Shown here: positions 29,205 through 41,824 of the stretch, piece by piece
Position numbering within the stretch: the first letter of the stretch is position 1
Layout: each line of letters opens with the position of its first letter
Origin: Apostichopus japonicus
Lineage: Eukaryota > Echinodermata > Holothuroidea > Aspidochirotida > Stichopodidae
NCBI RefSeq assembly: GCF_037975245.1
Contig: NC_092571.1
Location: forward strand, 6,036,001 to 6,100,000
DNA: 64,000 nt
Direction of reading: 5' to 3'
Program-made: the position numbers and the translations under genes
Notes under the pieces: generated by a model
Seen by the model: the letters and a program-made list of their open reading frames with translations, nothing else
What the model was told of the DNA's origin: nothing
The model's database searches: none

Positions 29205-32200
29205 ATTGATCTGTACGGTACCGAACATTCGATTGTTCGGTATCGCACATTAGTTGATCGGTACCGCACATTCGATTCATCGGTACCGCACATTCGATTC
29301 ATCGGTACCGCACATTCGTATTATCGGTACCGCACATTCGATTGATCGGTACCGCACATTCGATTCATCGGTACCGAACATTCGTTTGATCGGTAACGCA
29401 CATTCGATTGATCGGTAACGAACATTCGATTCATCGGTACCGAACATTCGATTGATCGGTACCGAACATTCGATTGATCGGTACCGAACATTCGATTGAT
29501 CGGTACCGCACAATCGATTGATCGGTAAGGAACATTCGATTGATCGGTAACGAACATTCGATTGATCAATACCGCACATTCGATTGATCGGTAACGAACA
29601 TTCGATTGATCGGTACCACACATTCGATTGATCGGTAACGAACATTCGATTGATCGGTACCGCACATTCGATTGATCGGTACCGAACATTCGATTGATCA
29701 ATACCGCACATTCGATTGATCGGTACCGCACATTCGATTGTTCGGTACCGCACATTCGATTGTTCGGTACCGCACATTCGATTGATCCGTATCGAACATT
29801 CGATTGATCGGTACCGCACATTCGATTGATCGGTACCGCACATTTGATTGATCAATACCGCACATTCGATTGATCGGTACCGCATATTCGATTGATCGGT
29901 ACCGAACATTCGATTGATCGGGATCGCACATTCGATTGATCGGTACCGCACATTCGATTGATCGGTACGGTACCGAACATTCGATTGTTCGGTATCGCAC
30001 ATTAGTTGATCGGTACCGCACATTCGATTGATCGGTACCGCACATTCGATTCATCGGTACCGCACATTCGATTGATCGGTACCGCACATTCGATTGATCG
30101 GTACCGCACATTCGATTGATCGGTACCGAACATTCGATTGATCGGTATTGAACATTCGATTGATCGGTAGCGATCATTCGATTGATCGGTACCGAACATT
30201 CGATTGATCGGTACCGAACATTCGATTGATCGGTACCGAACATTCGATTGATCGGTACCGAACATTCGATTGATCGGTCCCGCACATTCGATTGATCGGT
30301 ACCGAACATTCGATTGATCGGTACCGCACAATCGATTGATCGGTACCGAACATTCGATTGATCGGTATTGAACATTCGATTGATCAATACCGCACATTCG
30401 ATTGATCGGTAACGAACATTCGATTGATCGGTACCACACATTCGATTGATCGGTAACGAACATTCGATTGATCGGTACCGCACATTCGATTGATCGGTAC
30501 CGCACATTCGATTGATCGGTACGGTACCGAACATTCGATTGTTCGGTATCGCACATTAGTTGATCGGTACCGCACATTCGATTGATCGGTACCGCACATT
30601 CGATTGATCGGTACCGCACATTCGATTGATCGGTACCGCACATTCGATTGATCGGTACCGCACATTCGATTGATCGGTACCGAACATTCGATTGATCGGT
30701 AACGCACATTCGATTGATCGGTACCGAACATTCGATTGATCGGTACCGAACATTCGATTGATCGGTAACGCACATTCGATTGATCGGTACCGCACATTCG
30801 ATTGATCGGTACCGAACATTCGATTGATCGGTACCGAAATTTCGATTGATCGGTACCGAACATTCGTTTGATCGGTAACGCACATTCGATTGATCGGTAC
30901 CGCACATTCGATTGATCGGTACCGAACATTCGATTGATCGGTACCGAACATTCGATTGATCGGTACCGAACATTCGATTGATCGGTACCGCACATTCGAT
31001 TGATCGGTACCGAACATTCGATTGATCGGTACCGCACAATCGATTGATCGGTACCGCACATTCGATTGATCGGTACCGAACATTCGATTGATCGGTACCG
31101 AAATTTCGATTGATCGGTACCGAACATTCGTTTGATCGGTAACGCACATTCGATTGATCGGTACCGCACATTCGATTGATCGGTACCGAACATTCGATTG
31201 ATCGGTACCGAACATTCGATTGATCGGTACCGATCATTCGATTGATCGGTACCGAACATTCGATTGATCGGTACCGAACATTCGATTGATCGGTACCGAA
31301 CATTCGATTGATCGGTACCGAACATTCGATTGATCGGTACCGAACATTCGATTGATCGGTACCGCACAATCGATTGATCGGTACCGAACATTCGATTGAT
31401 CGGTAACGAACATTCGATTGATCAATACCGCACATTCGATTGATCGGTAACGAACATTCGATTGATCGGTACCACACATTCGATTGATCGGTAACGAACA
31501 TTCGATTGATCGGTACCGCACATTCGATTGATCGGTACCGAACATTCGATTGATCGGTATTGAACATTCGATTGATCGGTAGCGATCATTCGATTGATCG
31601 GTACCGAACATTCGATTGATCGGTACCGAACATTCGATTGATCGGTACCGAACATTCGATTGATCGGTACCGAACATTCGATTGATCGGTACCGCACATT
31701 CGATTGATCGGTACCGAACATTCGATTGATCGGTACCGCACAATCGATTGATCGGTACCGAACATTCGATTGTTCGGTACCGCACATTCGATTGTTCGGT
31801 ACCGCACATTCGATTGATCCGTATCGAACATTCGATTGATCGGTACCGCACATTCGATTGATCGGTACCGCACATTCGATTGATCAATACCGCACATTCG
31901 ATTGATCGGTACCGAACATTCGATTGATCAATACCGCACATTCGATTGATCGGTACCGCACATTCGATTGATCGGTACGGTACCGAACATTTGATTGTTC
32001 GGTATCGCACATTAGTTGATCGGTACCGCACATTCGATTGATCGGTACCGCACATTCGATTCATCGGTAACGCACATTCGATTGATCGGTACCGCACATT
32101 CGATTGATCGGTACCGCACATTCGATTGATCGGTACCGAACATTCGATTGATCGGTATTGAACATTCGATTCATCGGTAGCGATCATTCGATTGATCGGT

Positions 32201-32822
32201 ACCGAACATTCGATTGATCGGTACCGAACATTCGATTGATCGGTACCGCACATTCGATTGATCGGTACCGAACATTCGATTGATCGGTACCGCACAATCG
32301 ATTGATCGGTACCGAACATTCGATTGATCGGTACTGAACATTCGATTGATCAATACCGCACATTCGATTGATCGGTACCGCACATTCGATTGATCCGTAT
32401 CGAACATTCGATTGATCGGGATCGCACATTCGATTGATCGGTACCGCACATTCGATTGATCGGTACGGTACCGAACATTCGATTGTTCGGTATCGCACAT
32501 TAGTTGATCGGTACCGCACATTCGATTGATCGGTACCGCCCATTCGATTCATCGGTACCGCACATTCGATTGATGGGTACCGCAAATTCGATTGATCGGT
32601 ACCGCACATTCGATTCATCGGTACCGAACATTCGATTGATCGGTAACGCACATTGGATTGATCAGTACCGAACATTCGATTGATCGGTACCGAACATTCG
32701 ATTGATCGGTAACGCACATTCGATTGATCGGTACCGCACATTCGATTGATCGGTAACGCACATTCGATTGATCGGTACAACACATTCGATTGATCGGTAC
32801 CGCACATTCGATTCATCGGTAA
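29205..32822 (+). repeat. mixed block between higher-order copies and the 909-bp duplication
   Basis: Ordinary monomers with markers at 29,251, 30,003, 30,557, 32,013 and 32,501. The part around 30.0-31.2 kb resembles the block at 11.8-13.1 kb in variant order (CCGAAATTTCG, GGTATTGAAC/GGTAGCGATC). No gene or regulatory element was seen. Confidence 0.8.
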
Positions 32823-33282
32823 CGAACATTCGATTGATCGGTAACGAACATTCGATTGATCGGTACCGAACATTCGATTGATCGGTACCGAACATTCGAT
32901 TGATCGGTACCGCACATTCGATTGATCGGTACCGCACATTCGATTAATCGGTACCGCACATTCGATTGATCGGTACTGAACATTCGATTGATCAATACCG
33001 CACATTCGATTGATCGGTACCGCACATTCGATTGATCGGTACCGAACATTCGATTGATCGGTACTGCACATTCGATTGATCGGTACCGCACATTCGATTC
33101 ATCGGTACGGTACCGAACATTCGATTGTTCGGTATCGCACATTAGTTGATCGGTACCGCACATTCGATTGATCGGTACCGCACATTCGATTAATCGAAAC
33201 CGCACATTCGATTCATCGGTACCGCACATTCGATTGATCGGTACCGCACATTCGATTGTTCGGTACCGCACATTCGATTGTT

Positions 33283-33312
33283 CGGTACCGATCAATCGAA
33301 TATGCGGTACCG
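33283..33312 (-). repeat. single inverted monomer segment, copy 1
   Basis: Between two CGGTACCG palindromes (33,283-33,290 and 33,305-33,312) the 14 bp read ATCAATCGAATATG. This is the exact reverse complement of CATATTCGATTGAT, a normal monomer segment. The 22-bp spacing is unchanged, so the segment was flipped in place between palindromes. Confidence 0.92.
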
Positions 33313-33350
33313 AACATTCGATTGATCGGTACCGCACATTCGATTGATCG

Positions 33351-33360
33351 GTGGTACCGA
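33351..33360 (+). repeat. 3-bp insertion (GTGGTACC), copy 1
   Basis: A monomer reads CGGTGGTACCG, three bases longer than normal. It is repeated at 34,260 in the second 909-bp copy. It lies two monomers downstream of the inverted segment. Confidence 0.9.
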
Positions 33361-33653
33361 ACATTCGATTGTTCGCTACCGCACATTCGATTGATCGGTA
33401 CCGCACATTCGATTGATCGGTACCGCACATTCGACTGTTCGGTACCGCACATTCGATTGATCGGTATCGAACATTCGATTGATCGGTACCGCACATTCGA
33501 TTGATCGGTACCGCACATATGATTGATCGGTACCGCACATTCGATTGATCGGTACCGTACATTCGATTAATCGGTAACGAACATTCGATTGATCGGTACC
33601 GAACATTCGATTGATCGGTACAGCACATTCGATTCATCGGTACCGAACATTCG

Positions 33654-33675
33654 ATTGATGTGTACCGCATATATG
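33654..33675 (+). repeat. first GATGTGTACCGCATATATG-type monomer
   Basis: A strongly diverged monomer (GATGTGTACC in place of GATCGGTACC, CATATATG in place of CACATTCG). This is its first appearance. It recurs in the second 909-bp copy and then often from 41.77 kb onward. The 3' part alone (GCATATG) is seen once at about 878-884. Confidence 0.88.
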
Positions 33676-34191
33676 ATTGATCGGTACCGCACATTCGATT
33701 GATGTGTACCGCACATTCGATTGATCGGTACCGAACATTCGATTGATCGGTAACGAACATTCGATTGATCGGTACCGAACATTCGATTGATCGGTACCGA
33801 ACATTCGATTGATCGGTACCGCACATTCGATTGATCGGTACCGCACATTCGATTAATCGGTACCGCACATTCGATTGATCGGTACTGAACATTCGATTGA
33901 TCAATACCGCACATTCGATTGATCGGTACCGCACATTCGATTGATCGGTACCGAACATTCGATTGATCGGTACTGCACATTCGATTGATCGGTACCGCAC
34001 ATTCGATTCATCGGTACGGTACCGAACATTCGATTGTTCGGTATCGCACATTAGTTGATCGGTACCGCACATTCGATTGATCGGTACCGCACATTCGATT
34101 AATCGAAACCGCACATTCGATTCATCGGTACCGCACATTCGATTGATCGGTACCGCACATTCGATTGTTCGGTACCGCACATTCGATTGTT

Positions 34192-34221
34192 CGGTACCGA
34201 TCAATCGAATATGCGGTACCG
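34192..34221 (-). repeat. single inverted monomer segment, copy 2
   Basis: Second copy of the inversion, 909 bp downstream. The inversion therefore predates the 909-bp duplication. I found no other inverted monomer in the window. Confidence 0.92.
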
Positions 34222-34259
34222 AACATTCGATTGATCGGTACCGCACATTCGATTGATCG

Positions 34260-34269
34260 GTGGTACCGA
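34260..34269 (+). repeat. 3-bp insertion (GTGGTACC), copy 2
   Basis: Second copy of the 3-bp insertion, offset 909 bp. It explains why the interval 34,052 to 34,829 is 777 = 22 x 35 + 7. Confidence 0.9.
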
Positions 34270-34661
34270 ACATTCGATTGTTCGCTACCGCACATTCGAT
34301 TGATCGGTACCGCACATTCGATTGATCGGTACCGCACATTCGACTGTTCGGTACCGCACATTCGATTGATCGGTATCGAACATTCGATTGATCGGTACCG
34401 CACATTCGATTGATCGGTACCGCACATATGATTGATCGGTACCGCACATTCGATTGATCGGTACCGTACATTCGATTAATCGGTAACGAACATTCGATTG
34501 ATCGGTACCGAACATTCGATTGATCGGTACAGCACATTCGATTCATCGGTACCGAACATTCGATTGATGTGTACCGCATATATGATTGATCGGTACCGCA
34601 CATTCGATTGATGTGTACCGCACATTCGATTGATCGGTACCGAACATTCGATTGATCGGTA

Positions 34662-36085
34662 CCGAACATTCGATTGATCGGTACCGAACATTCTATTGAT
34701 CGGTACCGAACATTCGATTGATCGGTACCGAACATTCGATTGATCGGTGCCGAACATTCGATTGATCGGTACCGAACATTCGATTCATCGGTACGGTACC
34801 GAACATTCGATTGTTCGGTATCGCACATTAGTTGATCGGTACCGCACATTCGATTGATCGGTACCGCACATTCGATTGATCGGTACCGAACATTCGATTG
34901 ATCGGTACCGCACATTTGAATGATCGTTATCGCACATTCGATTAATCGGTACCGCACATATGATTGATCGGTACCGCACATTCGATTGATCGGTACAACA
35001 CATTCGATTGATCGGTACCGAACATTCGATTGATCGGTACCGCACATTCGATTGATCGGTACCGCACATTCGATTGATCGGTACAACACATTCGATTGAT
35101 CGGTACCGAACATTCGATTGATCGGTACCGAACATTCGATTGATCGGTACCGAACATTCGTTTGATCGGTAACGCACATTCGATTGATCGGTACCGCACA
35201 TTCGATTGATCGGTACCGAACATTCGATTGTTCGGTACCGCACATTCGATTGATCGGTACCGAACATTCGATTGATCGGTACTGAACATTCGATTGATCA
35301 ATACCGCACATTCGATTGATCGGTAACGAACATTCGATTGATCGGTACCACACATTTGATTGATCGGTAACGAACATTCGATTGATCGGTACCGCACATT
35401 CGATTGATCGGTACCGAACATTCGATTGATCAATACCGCACATTCGATTGATCGGTACCGCACATTCGATTGTTCGGTACCGCACATTCGATTGTTCGGT
35501 ACCGCACATTCGATTGATCCGTATCGAACATTCGATTGATCGGTACCGCACATTCGATTGATCGGTACCGCACATTCGATTGATCAATACCGCACATTCG
35601 ATTGATCGGTACCGCACATTCGATTGATCGGTACCGAACATTCGATTGATCGGGATCGCACATTCGATTGATCGGTACCGCACATTCGATTGATCGGTAC
35701 GGTACCGAACATTCGATTGTTCGGTATCGCACATTAGTTGATCGGTACCGCACATTCGATTGATCGGTACCGCACATTCGATTCATCGGTACCGTACATT
35801 CGATTGATCGGTACCGCACATTCGATTGATCGGTACCGCACATTCGATTGATCGGTACCGAACATTCGATTGATCGGTATTGAACATTCGATTGATCGGT
35901 AGCGATCATTCGATTGATCGGTACCGAACATTCGATTGATCGGTACCGAACATTCGATTGATCGGTACCGAACATTCGATTGATCGGTACCGAACATTCG
36001 ATTGATCGGTACCGCACATTCGATTGATCGGTACCGAACATTCGATTGATCGGTACCGCACAATCGATTGATCGGTACCGAACAT
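34662..36085 (+). repeat. mixed block between the 909-bp and 1.5-kb duplications
   Basis: Ordinary monomers with markers at 34,829 and 35,735. The series GGTACTGAAC, GATCAATACC, GGTAACG, GGTACCACAC, then GTT-GTT-CCGTATCGAAC, then GATCGGGATCG just before the marker matches the order in the 14-29 kb higher-order repeats. No gene was seen. Confidence 0.8.
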
Positions 36086-39080
36086 TCGATTGATCGGTAC
36101 TGAACATTCGATTGATCAATACCGCACATTCGATTGATCGGTAACGAACATTCGATTGATCGGTACCACACATTCGATTGATCGGTAACGAACATTCGAT
36201 TGATCGGTACCGCACATTCGATTGATCGGTACCGAACATTCGATTGATCAATACCGCACATTCGATTGATCGGTACCGCACATTCGATTGTTCGGTACCG
36301 CACATTCGATTGTTCGGTACCGCACATTCGATTGATCCGTATCGAACATTCGATTGATCGGTACCGCACATTCGATTGATCGGTACCGCACATTCGATTA
36401 ATCGGAAGCGCACATTCGATTGATCGGTACCGAACATTCGATTGATCAATACCGCACATTCGATTGATCGGTACCGCACATTCGATTGATCGGTACCGAA
36501 CATTCGATTGATCGGGATCGCACATTCGATTGATCGGTACCGCACATTCGATTGATCGGTACGGTACCGAACATTCGATTGTTCGGTATCGCACATTAGT
36601 TGATCGGTACCGCACATTCGATTGATCGGTACCGCACATTCGATTCATCGGTACCGCACATTCGATTGATCGGTACCGCACACTCGATTGATCGGTACCG
36701 CACATTCGATTGATCGGTACCGAACATTCGATTGATCGGTACCGAACATTCGATTGATCGGTAACGCACATTCGATTGATCGGTACCGCACATTCGATTG
36801 ATCGGTACCGAACATTCGATTGATCGGTACCGAACATTTGATTGATCGGTACCGATCATTCGATTCATCGGTACCGAACATTCGATTGATCGGTACCGAT
36901 CAGTCGATTGATCGGTACCGAACATTCGATTGATCGGTACCGCACATTCGATTGATCGGTACCGAACATTCGATTGATCGGTACCGCACAATCGATTGAT
37001 CGGTACCGAACATTCGATTGATCGGTACTGAACATTCGATTGATCAATACCGCACATTCGATTGATCGGTAACGAACATTCGATTGATCGGTACCACACA
37101 TTCGATTGATCGGTAACGAACATTCGATTGATCGGTACCGCACATTCGATTGATCGGTACCGAACATTCGATTGATCAATACCGCACATTCGATTGATCG
37201 GTACCGCACATTCGATTGCTCGGTACCGCACATTCGATTGTTCGGTACCGCACATTCGATTGATCCGTATCGAACATTCGATTGATCGGTACCGCACATT
37301 CGATTGATCGGTACCGCACATTCGATTGATCAATACCGCACATTCGATTGATCGGTACCGCACATTCGATTGATCGGTACCGAACATTCGATTGATCGGG
37401 ATCGCACATTCGATTGATCGGTACCGCACATTCGATTGATCGGTACGGTACCGAACATTCGATTGTTCGGTATCGCACATTAGTTGATCGGTACCGCACA
37501 TTCGATTGATCGGTACCGCACATTCGATTCATCGGTACCGCACATTCGATTGATCGGTACCGCACATTCGATTGATCGGTACCGCACATTCGATTGATCG
37601 GTACTGAACATTCGATTGATCAATACCGCACATTCGATTGATCGGTAACGAACATTCGATTGATCGGTACCACACATTCGATTGATCGGTAACGAACATT
37701 CGATTGATCGGTACCGCACATTCGATTGATCGGTACCGAACATTCGATTGATCAATACCGCACATTCGATTGATCGGTACCGCACATTCGATTGTTCGGT
37801 ACCGCACATTCGATTGTTCGGTACCGCACATTCGATTGATCCGTATCGAACATTCGATTGATCGGTACCGCACATTCGATTGATCGGTACCGCACATTCG
37901 ATTAATCGGAAGCGCACATTCGATTGATCGGTACCGAACATTCGATTGATCAATACCGCACATTCGATTGATCGGTACCGCACATTCGATTGATCGGTAC
38001 CGAACATTCGATTGATCGGGATCGCACATTCGATTGATCGGTACCGCACATTCGATTGATCGGTACGGTACCGAACATTCGATTGTTCGGTATCGCACAT
38101 TAGTTGATCGGTACCGCACATTCGATTGATCGGTACCGCACATTCGATTCATCGGTACCGCACATTCGATTGATCGGTACCGCACACTCGATTGATCGGT
38201 ACCGCACATTCGATTGATCGGTACCGAACATTCGATTGATCGGTACCGAACATTCGATTGATCGGTAACGCACATTCGATTGATCGGTACCGCACATTCG
38301 ATTGATCAGTACCGAACATTCGATTGATCGGTACCGAACATTCGATTGATCGGTACCGATCATTCGATTCATCGGTACCGAACATTCGATTGATCGGTAC
38401 CGATCAGTCGATTGATCGGTACCGAACATTCGATTGATCGGTACCGCACATTCGATTGATCGGTACCGAACATTCGATTGATCGGTACCGCACAATCGAT
38501 TGATCGGTACCGAACATTCGATTGATCGGTACTGAACATTCGATTGATCAATACCGCACATTCGATTGATCGGTAACGAACATTCGATTGATCGGTAACG
38601 AACATTCGATTGATCGGTACCGCACATTCGATTGATCGGTACCGAACATTAGATTGATCAATACCGCACATTCGATTGATCGGTACCGCACATTCGATTG
38701 CTCGGTACCGCACATTCGATTGTTCGGTACCGCACATTCGATTGATCCGTATCGAACATTCGATTGATCGGTACCGCACATTCGATTGATCGGTACCGCA
38801 CATTCGATTGATCAATACCGCACATTCGATTGATCGGTACCGCACATTCGATTGATCGGTACCGAACATTCGATTGATCGGGATCGCACATTCGATTGAT
38901 CGGTACCGCACATTCGATTGATCGGTACGGTACCGAACATTCGATTGTTCGGTATCGCACATTAGTTGATCGGTACCGCACATTCGATTGATCGGTACCG
39001 CACATTCGATTCATCGGTACCGCACATTCGATTGATCGGTACCGCACATTCGATTGATCGGTACCGCACATTCGATTGAT
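36086..39080 (+). repeat. about 1.5-kb tandem duplication
   Basis: 36,086-37,600 matches 37,590-39,080. Markers 36,597 and 37,481 correspond to 38,101 and 38,963 (offsets 1,504 then 1,482, one monomer less). Shared rare variants include CACACTCGATTG, CCGATCAGTCG and ATTGCTCGG. 1,504 = 22 x 68 + 8 fits two markers. Confidence 0.83.
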
Positions 39081-41350
39081 CGGTACCGAACATTCGATTG
39101 ATCAATACCGCACATTCGATTGATCGGTACCGCACATTCGATTGTTCGGTACCGCACATTCGATTGTTCGGTACCGCACATTCGATTGATCCGTATCGAA
39201 CATTCGATTGATCAATACCGCACATTCGATTGATCGGTAACGAACATTCGATTGATCGGTACCACACATTCGATTGATCGGTAACGAACACTCGATTGAT
39301 CGGTACCGCACATTCGATTGATCGGTACCGAACATTCGATTGATCAATACCGCACATTCGATTGATCGGTACCGCACATTCGATTGTTCGGTACCGCACA
39401 TTCGATTGTTCGGTACCGCACATTCGATTGATCCGTATCGAACATTCGATTGATCGGTACCGCACATTCGATTGATCGGTACCGCACATTCGATTAATCG
39501 GAACCGCACATTCGATTGTTCGGTACCGCACATTCGATTGATCCGTATCGAACATTCGATTGATCGGTACCGCACATTCGATGGATCGGTACCGCACATT
39601 CGATTAATCGGAACCGCACATTCGATTGTTCGGTACCGCACATTCGATTGATCCGTATCGAACATTCGATTGATCAATACCGCACATTCGATTGATCGGT
39701 AACGAACATTCGATTGATCGGTACCACACATTCGATTGATCGGTAACGAACACTCGATTGATCGGTACCGCACATTCGATTCATCGGTACCGAACATTCG
39801 ATTGATCAATACCGCACATTCGATTGATCGGTACCGCACATTCGATTGTTCGGTACCGCACATTCGATTGTTCGGTACCGCACATTCGATTGATCCGTAT
39901 CGAACATTCGATTGATCGGTACCGCACATTCGATTGATCGGTACCGCACATTCGATTAATCGGAACCGCACATTCGATTGATCGGTACCGAACATTCGAT
40001 TGATCAATACCGCACATTCGATTGATCGGTACCGCACATTCGATTGATCGGTACCGAACATTCGATTGATCGGGATCGCACATTCGATTGATCAATACCG
40101 CACATTCGATTGATCGGTACCGCACATTCGATTGATCGGTACCGAACATTCGATTGATCGGGATCGCACATTCGATTGATCGGTACCGCACATTCGATTG
40201 ATCGGTACCGCACATTCGATTGATCGGTACCGAACATTCGATTGATCGGGATCGCACATTCGATTGATCGGTACCGCACATTCGATTCATCGGTACGGTA
40301 CCGAACATTCGATTGTTCGGTATCGCACATTAGTTGATCGGTACCGCACATTCGATTGATCGGTACCGCACATTCGATTCATCGGTACCGCACATTCGAT
40401 TGATCGGTACCGCACATTCGATTGATCGGTACCGCACATTCGATTGATCGGTACCGAACATTCGATTGATCAATACCGCACATTCGATTGATCGGTACCG
40501 CACATTCGATTGTTCGGTACCGCACATTCGATTGTTCGGTACCGCACATTCGATTGATCCGTATCGAACATTCGATTGATCAATACCGCACATTCGATTG
40601 ATCGGTAACGAACATTCGATTGATCGGTACCACACATTCGATTGATCGGTAACGAACACTCGATTGATCGGTACCGCACATTCGATTGATCGGTAACGAA
40701 CACTCGATTGATCGGTACCGCACATTCGATTGATCGGTACCGAACATTCGATTGATCAATACCGCACATTCGATTGATCGGTACCGCACATTCGATTGTT
40801 CGGTACCGCACATTCGATTGTTCGGTACCGCACATTCGATTGATCCGTATCGAACATTCGATTGATCGGTACCGCACATTCGATTGATCGGTACCGCACA
40901 TTCGATTAATCGGAACCGCACATTCGATTGTTCGGTACCGCACATTCGATTGATCCGTATCGAACATTCGATTGATCGGTACCGCACATTCGATTGATCG
41001 GTACCGCACATTCGATTAATCGGAACCGCACATTCGATTGTTCGGTACCGCACATTCGATTGATCCGTATCGAACATTCGATTGATCAATACCGCACATT
41101 CGATTGATCGGTAACGAACATTCGATTGATCGGTACCACACATTCGATTGATCGGTAACGAACACTCGATTGATCGGTACCGCACATTCGATTGATCGGT
41201 ACCGAACATTCGATTGATCAATACCGCACATTCGATTGATCGGTAACGAACATTCGATTGATCGGTACCACACATTCGATTGATCGGTAACGAACACTCG
41301 ATTGATCGGTACCGCACATTCGATTCATCGGTACCGCACATTCGATTGAT
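39081..41350 (+). repeat. marker-poor block with GAACACTCG monomers
   Basis: Only one full marker (40,331) lies in this 2.3 kb. A short series (GATCCGTATCGAAC, GATCAATACC, GGTAACG, GGTACCACAC, GGTAACGAACACTCG) repeats at about 39.2, 39.65, 40.57 and 41.08 kb. The CACTCG variant is concentrated here. No gene was seen. Confidence 0.8.
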
Positions 41351-41722
41351 CGGTACGGTACCGAACATTCGATTGTTCGGTATCGCACATTAGTTGATCG
41401 GTACCGCACATTCGATTGATCGGTACCGCACATTCGATTGATCGGTACCGCACATTCGATTGATCGGTACCGCACATTCGATTGATCGGTACCGCACATT
41501 CGATTGATCGGTACCGAACATTCGATTGATCGGTAACGCACATTCGATTGATCAGTACCGAACATTCGATTGATCGGTACCGAACATTCGATTGATCGGT
41601 AACGCACATTCGATTGATCGGTACCGCACATTCGATTGATCGGTACCGAACATTCGATTGATCGGTACCGAACATTCGATTGATCGGTACCGATCATTCG
41701 ATTGATCGGTACCGAACATTCG

Positions 41723-41765
41723 ATTGTTCGGTATCGCACATTAGTTGATCGGTAACGCACATTCG
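41723..41765 (+). repeat. half marker: TAG units without the 5-bp insertion
   Basis: The unit ending CACATTAG (41,723-41,744) and the shortened 21-bp unit are present, but the preceding monomer is an ordinary CCGAACATTCG unit of 22 bp. The interval 41,391 to 41,742 is 351 = 22 x 16 - 1, confirming that only the 1-bp deletion is present. It sits where the array changes to the right-hand variant set. Confidence 0.9.
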
Positions 41766-41824
41766 ATTGATGTGTACCGCATATATGATTGATCGGTACC
41801 GCACATTCGATTGATCAGTACCGA

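Larger units (their letters stand above)
32823..34661 (+). repeat. 909-bp tandem duplication
   Basis: 32,823-33,752 and 33,732-34,661 appear identical at an offset of 909 bp. The matching run is bounded by GGTAACG/GGTACCG differences on both sides. The period is 22 x 41 + 7: one marker (+4) and one GATCGGTGGTACCG insertion (+3). Both copies carry an ATTAATCGAAACCG unit, CACATATG, and the one inverted monomer. I saw no internal mismatch, which makes this one of the youngest events in the window (inference). Confidence 0.9.

Noticed and set aside
33256-33504. 82-codon open frame on the plus strand (also 34,165-34,413 and two of 68 codons at 59,607 and 61,486)
   Set aside because: They occur only where ATTGTTCGG, ATTCATCGG or similar variants remove the TGA that normally appears once per 66 bp. 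The pairs are copies made by the 909- and 1,879-bp duplications, not conserved genes.
33654-33675. TATA-like motif (CATATATG) as a promoter
   Set aside because: It is part of a recurrent monomer variant, with no associated start signal or gene downstream.
32813-35755. 980-codon open frame on the minus strand, and many others of 200-660 codons
   Set aside because: All three minus-strand frames are open by the arithmetic of a stop-free 22-bp unit and read the same residue cycle. Starts and stops fall wherever a variant monomer happens to make or remove one. The +4, +5 and -1 indels shift the frame repeatedly. There is no frame preference, no promoter and no non-repetitive domain.
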